Assembly (NCBI RefSeq): GCF_026965555.1
Contig: NZ_CP114040.1
Span: 12,168,001-12,232,000, forward strand
Direction: 5' to 3'
DNA: 64,000 bases
Source: Nannocystis punicea
GTDB taxonomy: Bacteria; Myxococcota_A; Polyangia; Nannocystales; Nannocystaceae
Of the stretch, positions 33,850 through 46,128 are shown in pieces. The first letter of the stretch is position 1, and each line of letters starts with the position of its first letter. Both the position numbers and the translations under genes were made by a program. The notes below the pieces were generated by a model. The model was given only the letters and a program-made list of their open reading frames with translations, made no database searches and had not been told where the DNA came from.

Positions 33850-34989
33850 TCACAGCGTGGTCTCGTACACGCGATAGGTGGCGATCGGGTAGCCGCCCAT
33901 GTTCTTCACCGCGGCGTTGACCCGATCGTTGTCCTCGAGGGTCCAGCCGATCTGCCCCTCGGTCCAGCCGAGCCGCTGCGCGGCCCTGTGGGTGGCGAGG
34001 AACAGCAGCGTGTCGATGCCCTGGCCGCGGTAGGCGGCCTTGATCCCGAGCAGGATCAGCCGCCCCCCCTTGACGACCTTGCGCACCTTCAAGTCCCACA
34101 GGAGGCGCACGATCCCGAACGGGAACAGCCGGCCGTCGAGCTTCTTCAGCACCGGGTTCACGTCGAGCATCGTGATCACGAACGCGACCGGCTCGCCCTT
34201 CACCTCGGCGATGATCGGCAGCCCGGGCTCCAGCACCATCTTGAGGTCCTTGGCGATGTGCAGGTACTCCTCGCGCCCGACCGGGACGAAGCCCCAGTTC
34301 TTCTCCCACGCGTCGTTCATGATCTCGAGCGAGCGCAGGACCTCGGCGTCCCAGTCGTCGAAGCGCATGTCGCGGACGGTGATCCCGCGCCGCTTGGCGA
34401 CCTTGTCGGCGATCCGCGTCACGCGCTCGGGGATCGGCCGCTGCGGGTCGATGCCCCAGTGCAGCAGGTCCTTGGCCTTCTGCAGACCTGTCCCTTGGAG
34501 CAGGCGGTCGTAGTACGGCGGGTTGTACGGCATGTTGATGCCGGGGTCGCGGTCGAAGCCCTCGACCAGCACGCCCGCGATGTAGTTCATCGACAGCTCG
34601 AACGGGCCGATCATCGCCGAGCAGCCGCGGGCCTTGAGCCACGCCCTGGCGGTGTCGACCAGCGCCTGCGCGAGCGCCGGGTCGTCGGGGCACTCGAACA
34701 TGCCGAGGTAGCCAGTCTGCTGGCCGTGGAATTTCACGAAGTCTTCGTCGCGTACGGCCGCGACCCGGGCGACGTCGCGCCCGTCCTTGCGCGCGATCCA
34801 GAACGCCGCCTGCGCGTGCTTGAAGAATGGGTTCTTGTCCGGGTTCAGATAGTCCCGCCGGTCCATCAACAGCGGCGGCACCCAGCGCGGGCTCGGGTGG
34901 TGCTCCCGGTGGATGTACCAGGGCACCCGGATGAACCGCTCGACCAGCTTGCGGTCGCCGAGAGGGACTTCGATGAGCTCGAACGACAT
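33850..34989 (-). CDS. GNAT-fold acyltransferase, candidate bacterial ceramide synthase
   Basis: 379 residues from ATG 34989. VPWYIHREHHPSPRWVPPLLMD, then NPFFKHAQAAFWIARKDGR and IGPFELSMNYIAGVLVEGFD, are typical of a family often misannotated as dATP pyrophosphohydrolase. The C-terminal half has a GNAT motif A-like region (LLGIKAAYRGQGIDTLLFLA) with the R/Q-x-x-G-x-G/A-type loop. In Caulobacter, bCerS, a GNAT-fold enzyme, N-acylates sphingoid base and works with an ACP and an acyl-ACP synthetase. Those two follow here. No serine palmitoyltransferase or CerR is visible, so the ceramide role is inferred. Confidence 0.72.
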   Translation of the reverse strand: MSFELIEVPLGDRKLVERFIRVPWYIHREHHPSPRWVPPLLMDRRDYLNPDKNPFFKHAQAAFWIARKDGRDVARVAAVRDEDFVKFHGQQTGYLGMFECPDDPALAQALVDTARAWLKARGCSAMIGPFELSMNYIAGVLVEGFDRDPGINMPYNPPYYDRLLQGTGLQKAKDLLHWGIDPQRPIPERVTRIADKVAKRRGITVRDMRFDDWDAEVLRSLEIMNDAWEKNWGFVPVGREEYLHIAKDLKMVLEPGLPIIAEVKGEPVAFVITMLDVNPVLKKLDGRLFPFGIVRLLWDLKVRKVVKGGRLILLGIKAAYRGQGIDTLLFLATHRAAQRLGWTEGQIGWTLEDNDRVNAAVKNMGGYPIATYRVYETTL

Positions 34990-35381
34990 GGCGAGGCCTC
35001 AAAGCCGCACGCAGCGGCTCGTACAGCCGCGGGGCTACCGCCCGCCGCACGTCGCGTCAAGTGCGCAGAGGCCGCTCATGACGCCCGTGGGTGCATCCCC
35101 CCGCGATCGCGAGGTCGCCGCGGGCTATCCTCGTCGGCGTGGCTGCTGCGCTCGCGCGGTTTCATCGGCGACATGGCTCTTCGGTCATGTCCGAAGATGC
35201 TGCCCCGCGCCCGCGCGTCCTTCGCCGCCGGCGACCCGGACGGGCGACGGGGCGACGGCTCGCGCCGCAGCGCCCTGCCCCCGCGCGACGGCCGGCGTCG
35301 CCGCGCGGCGGTGTCAGGCTCGGGCCCGCGGGCCCGATCTTACCCTCGGCGGCTGCATCACCCCGTGGAAGCGAGTGAACC
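34990..35381. other. Divergent intergenic region containing 14-bp units
   Basis: This region separates the GNAT gene from the fibro-slime gene and should hold both promoters, none of which is clear. TGGCTCTTCGGTCA (35175-35188) is followed by a second unit starting TGTCCGAAG. At its right end TGAACCATGCGACA (35376-35389) and TGTCCTTAAAACCA (35390-35403) are abutting, and the ATG of the fibro-slime gene lies inside the first of them. No further gene is seen. Confidence 0.4.
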
Positions 35382-36362
35382 ATGCGACATGTCCTTAAAA
35401 CCATCCTTGCGATCGCCCCGCTCCTGCCCGCCTGCGGCGACTCGGTGCAGGGCAAAGACCCGACCGACACCGGCGGGCCGACCGGCCTCGACACGCTGAG
35501 CAGCGTCGGCAGCGAGACCTCGACCGACTCGACCGCGAGCGGCGGCGCCAGCGAGGCCGGCACCGCCACCGAGGGCGGCAGCGAGGGCTCCGCGACGGCG
35601 GTGACCGTGACCACGAGCGAGCCGCCGACCACCACCGCGACCACGGGCCCGGACGAGACCACCACGAGCACCAGCACGTCGACGACCTTCCCGATGACCA
35701 GCACCTCGCTGCCGGACACCACCGGCTTCGACCCGCCGGAGTGCGACCCGGTGATGAAGGCGACGATCCGCGACTTCCGCTCGAGCCACCCCGACTTCGA
35801 GACCTTCGGCGGCGACTCGGCCTACGAGGGCCTGGTCCAGCAGGACCTCGGGCCCGACAAGAAGCCGGTCTACGCCCACCCCGGCGGCACGCCGCAGACC
35901 ACCGGGCCGGCCGAGTTCGCGCAGTGGTACAACGACACGCCGGACGTCAACATGGCGTTCGAGATCGACATCCCGCTGACCGAGGTGTCGCCGGGCCAGT
36001 TCACCTACCAGAACAACGCCTTCTTCCCCATCGACGACCAGGGCTGGGGCAACGAGGGCAACCCGCACAACTTCCACTTCACCACCGAGATCCACACCGA
36101 GTTCACCTACCAGGGCGGCGAGGTGTTCACGTTCACCGGCGACGACGACCTGTGGCTGTTCATCAACGGCAAGCTGGCGATCGACCTCGGCGGCCTCCAC
36201 CCGCAGCTGACCGACACCATCGACCTCGACACCAACGCCGGCTACCTCGGGATCACGATCGGCCAGAACTACTCGATGGACATCTTCCACGCCGAGCGCC
36301 ACACCAACGAGTCGAACTTCCGCATCGACACCAGCATCCAGTGCTTCGTCATCCCCGGCTAA
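35382..36362 (+). CDS. Fibro-slime domain (TIGR02148) lipoprotein
   Basis: 326 residues from ATG 35382. LKTILAIAPLLPACGD is a lipoprotein signal, followed by a Thr/Ser-rich linker to about residue 115. KATIRDFRSSHPDFETFGGD opens the fibro-slime module and FTFTGDDDLWLFINGKLAIDLGGLH is its core strand with the acidic GDDDLW motif, ending in IGQNYSMDIFHAERHTNESNF. The domain belongs to the PA14-like carbohydrate-binding group and occurs in secreted slime or surface proteins. Its start codon lies within two 14-bp repeat units. Confidence 0.9.
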   Translation: MRHVLKTILAIAPLLPACGDSVQGKDPTDTGGPTGLDTLSSVGSETSTDSTASGGASEAGTATEGGSEGSATAVTVTTSEPPTTTATTGPDETTTSTSTSTTFPMTSTSLPDTTGFDPPECDPVMKATIRDFRSSHPDFETFGGDSAYEGLVQQDLGPDKKPVYAHPGGTPQTTGPAEFAQWYNDTPDVNMAFEIDIPLTEVSPGQFTYQNNAFFPIDDQGWGNEGNPHNFHFTTEIHTEFTYQGGEVFTFTGDDDLWLFINGKLAIDLGGLHPQLTDTIDLDTNAGYLGITIGQNYSMDIFHAERHTNESNFRIDTSIQCFVIPG

Positions 36363-36739
36363 CCGAGCGGCGGGCGCCGGTCCCACGCCGCGCGAGCTCT
36401 TTGTCCGGGCGCTCCGCCGACCCACACCAGGAGCACGAACCACGCGCGGATGTCCGGCCGCGGCTCGCCTCCCTCGCGGTGCGTCGGGCTCCTGGACGGC
36501 TCCACGGACACGCAGTCCTTGAGCGGCGCGAGCGTCGATTCGACGGCCGCGAGGGCGGCCCGGGTCGCCGCGACGCGCCGCGACGGCTCGGCCTCGTCGC
36601 CGACGTAATTGCAGCGGAAGTGGACGCGGCGGTGGTCGTCGTGGGTCGGCGAGAACGTCTCGATCGACCACGTCGCCCGCAGCTGCTGCCGGGCCGCCAG
36701 CGCCACCACGTACCTTGCGACTTCACGGACGTCGATCAC
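36359..36739 (-). CDS. Hypothetical protein
   Basis: 126 residues from GTG 36739, converging on and overlapping the fibro-slime stop by four bases. EVARYVVALAARQQLRATW and VHFRCNYVGDEAEPS suggest an alpha/beta domain; the C-terminus is Pro/Arg-rich. Codon third positions are GC-rich as in real genes here. No family recognised. Confidence 0.45.
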   Translation of the reverse strand: MIDVREVARYVVALAARQQLRATWSIETFSPTHDDHRRVHFRCNYVGDEAEPSRRVAATRAALAAVESTLAPLKDCVSVEPSRSPTHREGGEPRPDIRAWFVLLVWVGGAPGQRARAAWDRRPPLG

Positions 36740-36802
36740 GCGGCGCCATCATAACTCGCCGGACGGTGGCGCGGCGCGGCGAGGGAGGATAGCGTGTCGG
36801 CC

Positions 36803-37411
36803 ATGACCATCCTGGCCGCGGACCCCGACACCGGCGAGATGACCGATCCGCGTGACATGCAGCGGACCATCCGGCTGCTGCTGCAGGGGCACCCGGACGT
36901 GCGTCGCGTGCACGAGCTGGGCAAGCTGAAGCTCCCCCGGGGAGAGGTGTCGATCGCCGACACCGATCACTTGCACAAGCAGCCGCTGCAGCGCCGCGTA
37001 CCTCGCCGCCAGCACCCGGTAACCCTGCTGTGCGGCGACGATCCGGCCGAGGTCGGCGCGGTCGTCATTCGCTTCGGCGAGGGCGAGGTCGCCAGGGTGG
37101 AGCGGGCGCAGGGCACGTTCCCCTACGCCGAGGACGACCGGCTGTGGCTCAAGGGCACGGTCGCGGCGATCTTCGACTACTCCACGGCCGGCAACCTGTA
37201 CGAGCCCGAGCGCAAGCGGGTGGAGGCGCTGCTGGTGCTGCCGGACGACCAGCCGGGGGCGCTGATCGCCGTGCCGGGTCTGAGCAAGCCGTGGAACGTC
37301 GCGGTGTTCCGACCCGCGCTCGACGGCGCCACCTTTTATTCGGCGTGGTGGGCGCTTGACGCCGCGGACGAGCCGCTGGCGCTCGTCGTCGACTGCGCGC
37401 TGTTCGCCTGA
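36803..37411 (+). CDS. Hypothetical protein, DUF4241-like C-terminus
   Basis: 202 residues from ATG 36803 (GTG 36794 also in frame). The C-terminal DGATFYSAWWALDAADEPLALVVD resembles the G-DG-Y--Y-G-D--G---LV-D block of DUF4241, and VGAVVIRFGEGEVARVERAQG the middle block. The similarity is weak and the function unknown. It converges on the carbonic anhydrase gene with 13 bp between stops. Confidence 0.45.
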   Translation: MTILAADPDTGEMTDPRDMQRTIRLLLQGHPDVRRVHELGKLKLPRGEVSIADTDHLHKQPLQRRVPRRQHPVTLLCGDDPAEVGAVVIRFGEGEVARVERAQGTFPYAEDDRLWLKGTVAAIFDYSTAGNLYEPERKRVEALLVLPDDQPGALIAVPGLSKPWNVAVFRPALDGATFYSAWWALDAADEPLALVVDCALFA

Positions 37412-37424
37412 CGCGGCGAAGAGA

Positions 37425-37943
37425 TCAATCTGTCCGTTCGGCCAGGTACTCGGCGGCGCGCTTGACGTAGACCGTCCAGGCGTACTCGATCCACTCGCGG
37501 TCCTTGGCGGTGAGCTGGCGGACCACCCGGAACGGGTTGCCCATCACCATCTCGCCCGAGCGCACCACCTTGCCCGGCGGGATCAGGGTGCCGGCGCCGA
37601 CGAACGACCACGGCTCGACGACCGCGTTGTCGAGGACGATCGAGCCCATGCCGATCAGGCAGTCGTCGCCGATCGTGCAGCCGTGCAGGATGACCTTGTG
37701 GCCGACGGTGACGCGCGCGCCGACCCGCGTGTGCGAGATGCCCTCGGTCGCGTGGATGACGGTGCCGTCCTGGATCGAGGTGTCGGAGCCGATGACGATC
37801 GCCCCGTCGTCGCCGCGCAGCACCGCGGCCGGCCAGATCGACGCGCGCGGGCCGACGACGACGTCGCCGATCAGCGTCGCCGCCGGGTGCACGAACGCGG
37901 TCGGGGCGACCTGGGGCAGGATGCCGCGGAGCTTCTCGAGCAT
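37425..37943 (-). CDS. Gamma-carbonic-anhydrase family protein
   Basis: 172 residues from ATG 37943. Hexapeptide repeats of the left-handed beta-helix are clear: ATLIGDVVVGPRASIWPAAV, LRGDDGAIVIGSDTSIQDGT and VTVGHKVILHGCTIGDDCLIG. The zinc ligands fit IHATEG, VTVGHKVILHGC (His in both), with QDGTVIH as the family block. Members are carbonic anhydrases or acyltransferase-like trimers; PaaY-type proteins hydrolyse thioesters. A repeat unit TGTCCGTTCGGCCA overlaps its last codons. Confidence 0.9.
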   Translation of the reverse strand: MLEKLRGILPQVAPTAFVHPAATLIGDVVVGPRASIWPAAVLRGDDGAIVIGSDTSIQDGTVIHATEGISHTRVGARVTVGHKVILHGCTIGDDCLIGMGSIVLDNAVVEPWSFVGAGTLIPPGKVVRSGEMVMGNPFRVVRQLTAKDREWIEYAWTVYVKRAAEYLAERTD

Positions 37944-37973
37944 GCGGGCCGCAGTGCGAGCCTGGCCGAAAGG

Positions 37974-39422
37974 TCAGGCGAAGACCAGGAAGGCGACCAC
38001 GCCGCCGCCGACGAGCAGCAGGACGAGGACGATGATCCACGCGGAGCCGCCCTCGCCCTTGTTGGTGGGCTCGGGGGGCCGGGCCGTGCGCGGGTCGGGC
38101 GGGATGGTGCGGTTGCCGGGCGGCGGGCGCTTGGGCAGCTTGTTGGCGGCGCTCGGCGACGTCTTCGGCCGGTCGTCCTTGCTGAGCCCGAGTTGGTCGA
38201 CCAGCGGCGGCTCGTTCTTGTCGGGCAGCGGCTCGGTCGGGGTCGGCGACAGCGCCAGGCGGTTCGGCGTGACCCCGCCGGGCGCCGGCGTGAACACGTC
38301 GACGTCGAGCGGCTGGCTCGGGTCGATCGCCTTCGGCTCGCCGATCGCCACCACCGGCTGCGCGCCCGCGGAGGCCTCTTTCTTCTCCTCCTGGCCGAGC
38401 GAGCGGAAGTGCAGCATCTCCTCGTTGATGAGGTTGATGATGAGGTTGTTGCCGCCCGGCGAGCGCTCCTGCTGCGCCTTCGTCTCGGCCTGGCGGCGCT
38501 CGGCCTCCTGCTCCTCGCGGACCGGGCGACAGAAGTCGATCAGGTCGCGCGCCGAGACCTTGAGCCGGTGCGTGAACAGGAACCCGAGCAGCGCCTCGGC
38601 GAAGTCGTCGGCGTTCTGGTAGCGCTGCGAGATGTCCTTGTGCAGCGCCTTGAACAGCACGTGCTCGAGGTCCTCGGGCACGTTCGGGTTGTACTGGCGG
38701 ATGCTCGGGACCTCGCCCGCGCGGACGAGGGCGATCGTCTCGTAGTCGTTCTTGCCGCGGAACAGCCGCCGGCCGGTCAGCATCTCGAAGCCGAGGATGC
38801 CGGCCGCGTAGAGGTCGGCGCGCGCGTCGATCTCCTCGGCGCGAGCTGCCTCCGGGGACAGGTAGCTGTACTTGCCCTTGACCACGCCCGGGTCGGTCGA
38901 CTCGAGCTGCGTGGTCGCCTTGGCCAGGCCGAAGTCGGTCAGCTTGATCTCGCCGTTCCACGAGATGAGGATGTTCGGCGGCGAGATGTCGCGGTGGATG
39001 ATGCCGAGCGGCCGCCCGGTCTCGCTGTCGGTGAGGCGGTGGGCGTACGACAGGCCCTTCAGCACCTCGTTGAGGATGAAGACGGTCAGCGCCACCGGCA
39101 TCGGCCCGCCGCGCTTCACCTGGTGCTCGAGCAGCGTCTTCATGTTGATGCCATGGACGAAGTCCATGACGATGAAGTAGGTGCTGTCGCTCTCACCGAT
39201 GTCGAAGACGGAGACGATGTTCGCGTGGGCCAGTCGCAGGCTCAGCCGCGCCTCGTCGAGGAACATGCGGACGAACCGCTGATCCTTGATGAGGCCGGGA
39301 AGGATGCGCTTGATGGCGACCTTCTTCTTGAAGCCCGCCATCGACTCGGCCTCGGCGACGTACACCTCGGCCATGCCGCCGGCGTCGAGCTTGAAGAGGG
39401 GTCGGTAGCGTTGCGAGGTCAT
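37974..39422 (-). CDS. Ser/Thr protein kinase with C-terminal membrane anchor
   Basis: 482 residues from ATG 39422. The kinase domain (about 8-280) has VAIKRILPGL with the catalytic Lys, IIHRDISPPNILIS with the catalytic HRD loop, TDFGLAKATTQ (DFG) and YSYLSPEAARAEEIDARADL replacing the APE block. A Pro/Arg/Asn-rich linker follows, then a single hydrophobic helix IIVLVLLLVGGGVVAFLVFA at the very C-terminus. This is the Hanks-type kinase architecture abundant in myxobacteria; its targets are unknown. It may be co-transcribed with the carbonic anhydrase gene 30 bp downstream. Confidence 0.92.
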   Translation of the reverse strand: MTSQRYRPLFKLDAGGMAEVYVAEAESMAGFKKKVAIKRILPGLIKDQRFVRMFLDEARLSLRLAHANIVSVFDIGESDSTYFIVMDFVHGINMKTLLEHQVKRGGPMPVALTVFILNEVLKGLSYAHRLTDSETGRPLGIIHRDISPPNILISWNGEIKLTDFGLAKATTQLESTDPGVVKGKYSYLSPEAARAEEIDARADLYAAGILGFEMLTGRRLFRGKNDYETIALVRAGEVPSIRQYNPNVPEDLEHVLFKALHKDISQRYQNADDFAEALLGFLFTHRLKVSARDLIDFCRPVREEQEAERRQAETKAQQERSPGGNNLIINLINEEMLHFRSLGQEEKKEASAGAQPVVAIGEPKAIDPSQPLDVDVFTPAPGGVTPNRLALSPTPTEPLPDKNEPPLVDQLGLSKDDRPKTSPSAANKLPKRPPPGNRTIPPDPRTARPPEPTNKGEGGSAWIIVLVLLLVGGGVVAFLVFA

Positions 39423-39552
39423 GACGAGACGGGGTCTTCGGCGCGGGCCAGGTGGGCGGGGAAATATTCAATCTCGCGGGGCGTGCAAATCGCGGTGGCA
39501 AACCGCGAAAACGCGAGGCAGTGTAACAAAGGTTTCGGCTCCAGGGCGCGCA

Positions 39553-40902
39553 TCATCCGGACACGGGCCCGGCGGCCGGAGCCGCCGCCGGGGGCCGGGC
39601 AGGCGGGCCGGCGGGCGTTGTCGAACTTGTCTGCGGACGCGGTGGATCGTACTGCGTGAGCACCAGGCGGACTACACCGAACCAGATGTCGCTCTCCACG
39701 GCCAGCGGGATCCGCCGCCCGTCGGTGCTCACCCAGACCCGCATTTTATACGACTTTTTTCCGGGGATTGCAGCACCGTAGCGGTCGACGCGGGTGATCA
39801 CTCCCTCGAATTGTTGCACCTGGTCGGGAGCGATCCCCAGGGCCGTGCCGATCGGCGGCATCCCCTCGAACCTCACCGGCCCCTTGCCGGTGATGTCGAC
39901 CCGCAGCAGCACCGTGCCGTCGAGGCCGTACGCCTTGACCTTCTCGCCGGGCTTGAGGTCGAGCGAGCGGACCCACGCCATGATCGACAGCGGGTCGAAG
40001 GTGTCGATCGGCAGGCGGCGCCGCTGCGTCGACGACCGCTCGTCGCGCTTGTCCTGGATCTCGACGAAGCCGCGGCCGAAGAACGTGGTGTTCGTCTCGC
40101 GCCGCTTGTACGAGCCGGGCAGGCCCTCGCGGCGGGTGATCGAGCCGGTCTCGAGCGGCGCGCCGGTGGTCGCGTCGACGTAGGCCGCCATGTCGTAGAC
40201 GAGGGTCGTGAGCAGGGCGACGACGCCGCTGGTGCGCGCCGAGCCCTCGAGGCGCAGGCGGTCGGGCGAGCCGTTCGGCCCCGCCTCGCGCGCCACCACC
40301 CCGGCCTCGGCGATGCCGGTCGGGTTGCCGCCAAAGATGATGTCGTACTTGAAGCGCTCGCCCGGCTGCAGCGTGAAGCCGAAGTCCGGCGGCCGCGGCG
40401 ACGGTCGCAGGCGCCGCGAGCGGTCGACCAGCGGCGGCCTCGCCAGCTCGCCGCTGCGACCGACCAGCGGCGACAGCCCCGGCTCGTCGCGCCCCTGCAC
40501 CAGCGCGTTCGGCGGCTCGACCCGCGGCAGACGTGAACCGTCTGTGGCAAAGAAGCCGAGGTCGATCTCCGGCGCCGCCAGTCGACCCTCGGGCCGCGGC
40601 GGCGGCTCCGGCGGCGGCTCGACCCGCGGCTGCTTCGACGGGGTGATGCGAATCGCCTTGTCCGACTTGTCCGGAGTTGCGGGCGTCGCCGTCGCTGGGC
40701 TCGTGCTCGTCGTCGGTGCCGTCGTCGTCGGCGTGTCGTTCGCCGGAGCTTCGTCGCGGACAGACGTTCGTGCGTCGGCCTCACGCGCCATGCTCCAGGT
40801 CGTCACCGCCGCGGTGACGCACAGCACCGATGTAGCGAGGGCCGCGAGGGCCGCGCTCAAGGTCGCGCGTGTAGGCCGCGAGGAGGGAGGGCGCTTCGTC
40901 AT
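39553..40902 (-). CDS. DUF3108 domain exported protein
   Basis: 449 residues from ATG 40902 (ATG 40914 also possible). A signal-anchor helix lies at residues 14-34, followed by a long Thr/Ala/Pro and Arg/Pro-rich region. LQPGERFKYDIIFGGNPTGIAEAGVV is the start of the DUF3108 domain, with YKRRETNTTFFGRGFVEIQ and SIMAWVRSLDLKPGEKVKAY following. DUF3108 proteins are periplasmic or outer-membrane associated and of unknown biochemical role. It is divergent from pdxA, with a short intergenic region. Confidence 0.82.
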   Translation of the reverse strand: MTKRPPSSRPTRATLSAALAALATSVLCVTAAVTTWSMAREADARTSVRDEAPANDTPTTTAPTTSTSPATATPATPDKSDKAIRITPSKQPRVEPPPEPPPRPEGRLAAPEIDLGFFATDGSRLPRVEPPNALVQGRDEPGLSPLVGRSGELARPPLVDRSRRLRPSPRPPDFGFTLQPGERFKYDIIFGGNPTGIAEAGVVAREAGPNGSPDRLRLEGSARTSGVVALLTTLVYDMAAYVDATTGAPLETGSITRREGLPGSYKRRETNTTFFGRGFVEIQDKRDERSSTQRRRLPIDTFDPLSIMAWVRSLDLKPGEKVKAYGLDGTVLLRVDITGKGPVRFEGMPPIGTALGIAPDQVQQFEGVITRVDRYGAAIPGKKSYKMRVWVSTDGRRIPLAVESDIWFGVVRLVLTQYDPPRPQTSSTTPAGPPARPPAAAPAAGPVSG

Positions 40903-40958
40903 GACGCGAGGCAAAGATGGTAGAGTGCCGGCCCTTTTCCGCCAACTTCAAGGAGCGC

Positions 40959-41896
40959 TTGAGTACCGTACTGCCAGCTCTGCCGCATCTCGTGGTGACG
41001 CAAGGCGACCCCGAGGGGATCGGTCCCGAGCTCTTGCTCCGGCTGGGTGACGCCGGCGCGCTCCGCACAGGAGATCGCGTCGTCGCCGACGGGGAGCGCC
41101 TCGCCGGGCTCGCGCGCGCCCTCGGCACCCCGTGGGCCGCCCGTGGCCACGAGGCGGTCGCGCCGCTGGTCGACGACGTGCGCGGCGGCCAGGTCGCGGC
41201 GCTGGTCCGCGGCGTCGACCTCGTGCTCGCGCAGCCCGGCGCCGCGCTGGTGACCGCGCCGATCGACAAGGCGGCCTGCAAGGCCGAGGGCTTCGCCTTC
41301 CCCGGCCACACCGAGTACCTGGCCCACCGCGCCGGCGTCGACGAGTTCGCCATGCTGATGATCGGCCCGAAGTTGCGCGTCGTGCCGGTCACGATCCACG
41401 TGCCGCTGCGGGCCGTGCCCGAGCTGCTCACGCCGGCCGCGATCGTCCGCTGCGGCAAGCTGCTGGCGCACACGCTGCTGCATCACCTCGGCCTCCCGGC
41501 GCCGCGGATCGGCGTGCTCGGCCTCAACCCGCACGCCGGCGAGCGCGGCCTGCTCGGCGACGAGGAGCAGCGCGTCATCGGCCCCGCGATCGCCGAGCTG
41601 ACGGCGTGGGCCGCCGCCGAGGCGTTGCAGTGCAACTTCGTCGGCCCGCTCGCGGCCGACTCCGCGTTCGTCACCCACCTCGAGGGCGGCCTCGACGGCC
41701 TGCTCGCCATGTACCACGACCAGGGCCTGGGGCCCTTCAAGCTGCTGCACATGCGCGACGGCGTCAACATGACCCTCGGGCTCCCGTTCACCCGCACCTC
41801 GCCCGACCACGGCACCGCGCGTGACATCGCGGGCCGCGGGGTCGCCGATCCCAGCAGCATGCTGGCGGCCGTCGCCCTCGCTCGGGGACATGTACC

Positions 41897-41900
<4 letters not shown>
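40959..41900 (+). CDS. pdxA: 4-hydroxythreonine-4-phosphate dehydrogenase
   Basis: About 313 residues. PHLVVTQGDPEGIGPELLL is the N-terminal family block; FPGHTEYLA, GLNPHAGERGLLGDEEQ, GPLAADSAF, AMYHDQGLGPFK and LPFTRTSPDHGTARDIAG are diagnostic and include the metal-binding His residues. The enzyme oxidises 4-phosphohydroxy-L-threonine in pyridoxal phosphate synthesis. I chose TTG 40959 because AGGAG stands just upstream and the length matches relatives; an ATG at 40917 would add 14 residues. Its TGA overlaps the uvrA ATG (ATGA), so the two genes are coupled. Confidence 0.9.
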
Positions 41901-45239
<3,339 letters not shown>

Positions 45240-45247
<8 letters not shown>

Positions 45248-45271
45248 AGGGCATGTCCTGAAGGACATGCC
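45240..45271. terminator. 14-bp unit pair at the uvrA stop, bidirectional terminator candidate
   Basis: TGGCCTGAAGGGCA (45240-45253) contains the uvrA stop codon TGA, and TGTCCTGAAGGACA (45254-45267) follows directly. Within it GGCATGTCC-TGAA-GGACATGCC (45250-45271) is a perfect 9-bp-arm hairpin. It lies between the convergent uvrA and hcp-like genes. Confidence 0.65.
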
Positions 45272-45283
45272 ACGAGGAGCGCC

Positions 45284-45847
45284 TCACTTCTTGGTGTTGT
45301 GCTTCTCCCAGTCGTCCATCGCCGTGATGTTGCCGTCGCGCCAGATCCACTCGATCTTCTGGTAGGTCAGGCTGACCTCCTGCACCACCTGGTCGCCGGG
45401 GCCCGGCAGCAGCCGGATCGCGGCGATGCTGGCGTTCGTCAGCTTGACCGTGTACGTCACCGTCTCCGTCCCCTTGGCGTCCGCCGAGAACACGTTGAGC
45501 TCGACGGAGGTCAGCACCTCGTTGTCGAGGAACGCCTGGTGCAGCGCCGGGGTCGCCTTGCCGAGCTCCATGGTGAGCACGAGCGGCTTGTGCTGCCGCT
45601 TGCCGGTCGGCAGGCCCGAGGCCGCGTCGCGCGGCGAGACGATCTCGTGGTTCAGCGAGACGAGCGCGATCGAGTTCTCGCGGCCCTTCCTGGTCACGCT
45701 GCCCTTGATGTCCCCGACCTTCTGCCCCTTGATCCGGAGATAAGCGTTGAGCGCCGCCTCCGCCTCCGCGAACGGGGCCAGCGCGACCCCCGAGACACAC
45801 GCCACCAGCGCCAGCGACCGCAACCACTGCTTGCTCGACATCGACAT
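45284..45847 (-). CDS. Hcp-family type VI secretion tube protein with signal peptide
   Basis: 187 residues from ATG 45847. LNAYLRIKGQKVGDIKGSVT, IVSPRDAASGLPTGKRQHKP, VTYTVKLTNASIAAIRLL and SLTYQKIEWIWRDGNITAMDD are the Hcp fold signature. Hcp forms hexameric rings that stack into the T6SS tube or carry effectors, and is normally cytosolic before export. Here residues 1-32 (MSMSSKQWLRSLALVACVSG...AEAEAA) form a Sec-type signal with a plausible AEA cleavage site just before the Hcp domain. No other T6SS gene is in the window. An exported, orphan Hcp-like structural protein is therefore possible. Confidence 0.85.
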   Translation of the reverse strand: MSMSSKQWLRSLALVACVSGVALAPFAEAEAALNAYLRIKGQKVGDIKGSVTRKGRENSIALVSLNHEIVSPRDAASGLPTGKRQHKPLVLTMELGKATPALHQAFLDNEVLTSVELNVFSADAKGTETVTYTVKLTNASIAAIRLLPGPGDQVVQEVSLTYQKIEWIWRDGNITAMDDWEKHNTKK

Positions 45848-46051
45848 CGTGCTCCTGCGCGGACGAAACTCGCGCGCGCGGCACTTTATCAATAAAACGC
45901 CGGCTCTCCGTTCCCGCCAGGACGGGGGCGCCGGCGCGCTCCACCAGCCTGCGCGCGATGCCGCGGCGGTGCGCTCGCCACAGCCCTGGGGTTGCGAGTG
46001 ACCACCGCGACATCTCGCTCCCGACGGGCGACCCGCCTTGTTTTTCAGACA

Positions 46052-46065
46052 TGTCTCTAAGAACA
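46052..46065. repeat. 14-bp unit downstream of the small exported protein gene
   Basis: TGTCTCTAAGAACA, preceded by a weaker unit ending CAGACA, lies about 65 bp past the stop of the minus-strand gene at 46129 and upstream of the hcp-like gene. It may help end that transcript. Confidence 0.4.
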
Positions 46066-46128
46066 GCACGAACCGCGAGGGCCGGCGGGCGCGATGGACG
46101 ACGTCCACGCGCCGACCGGGGTCGACGC

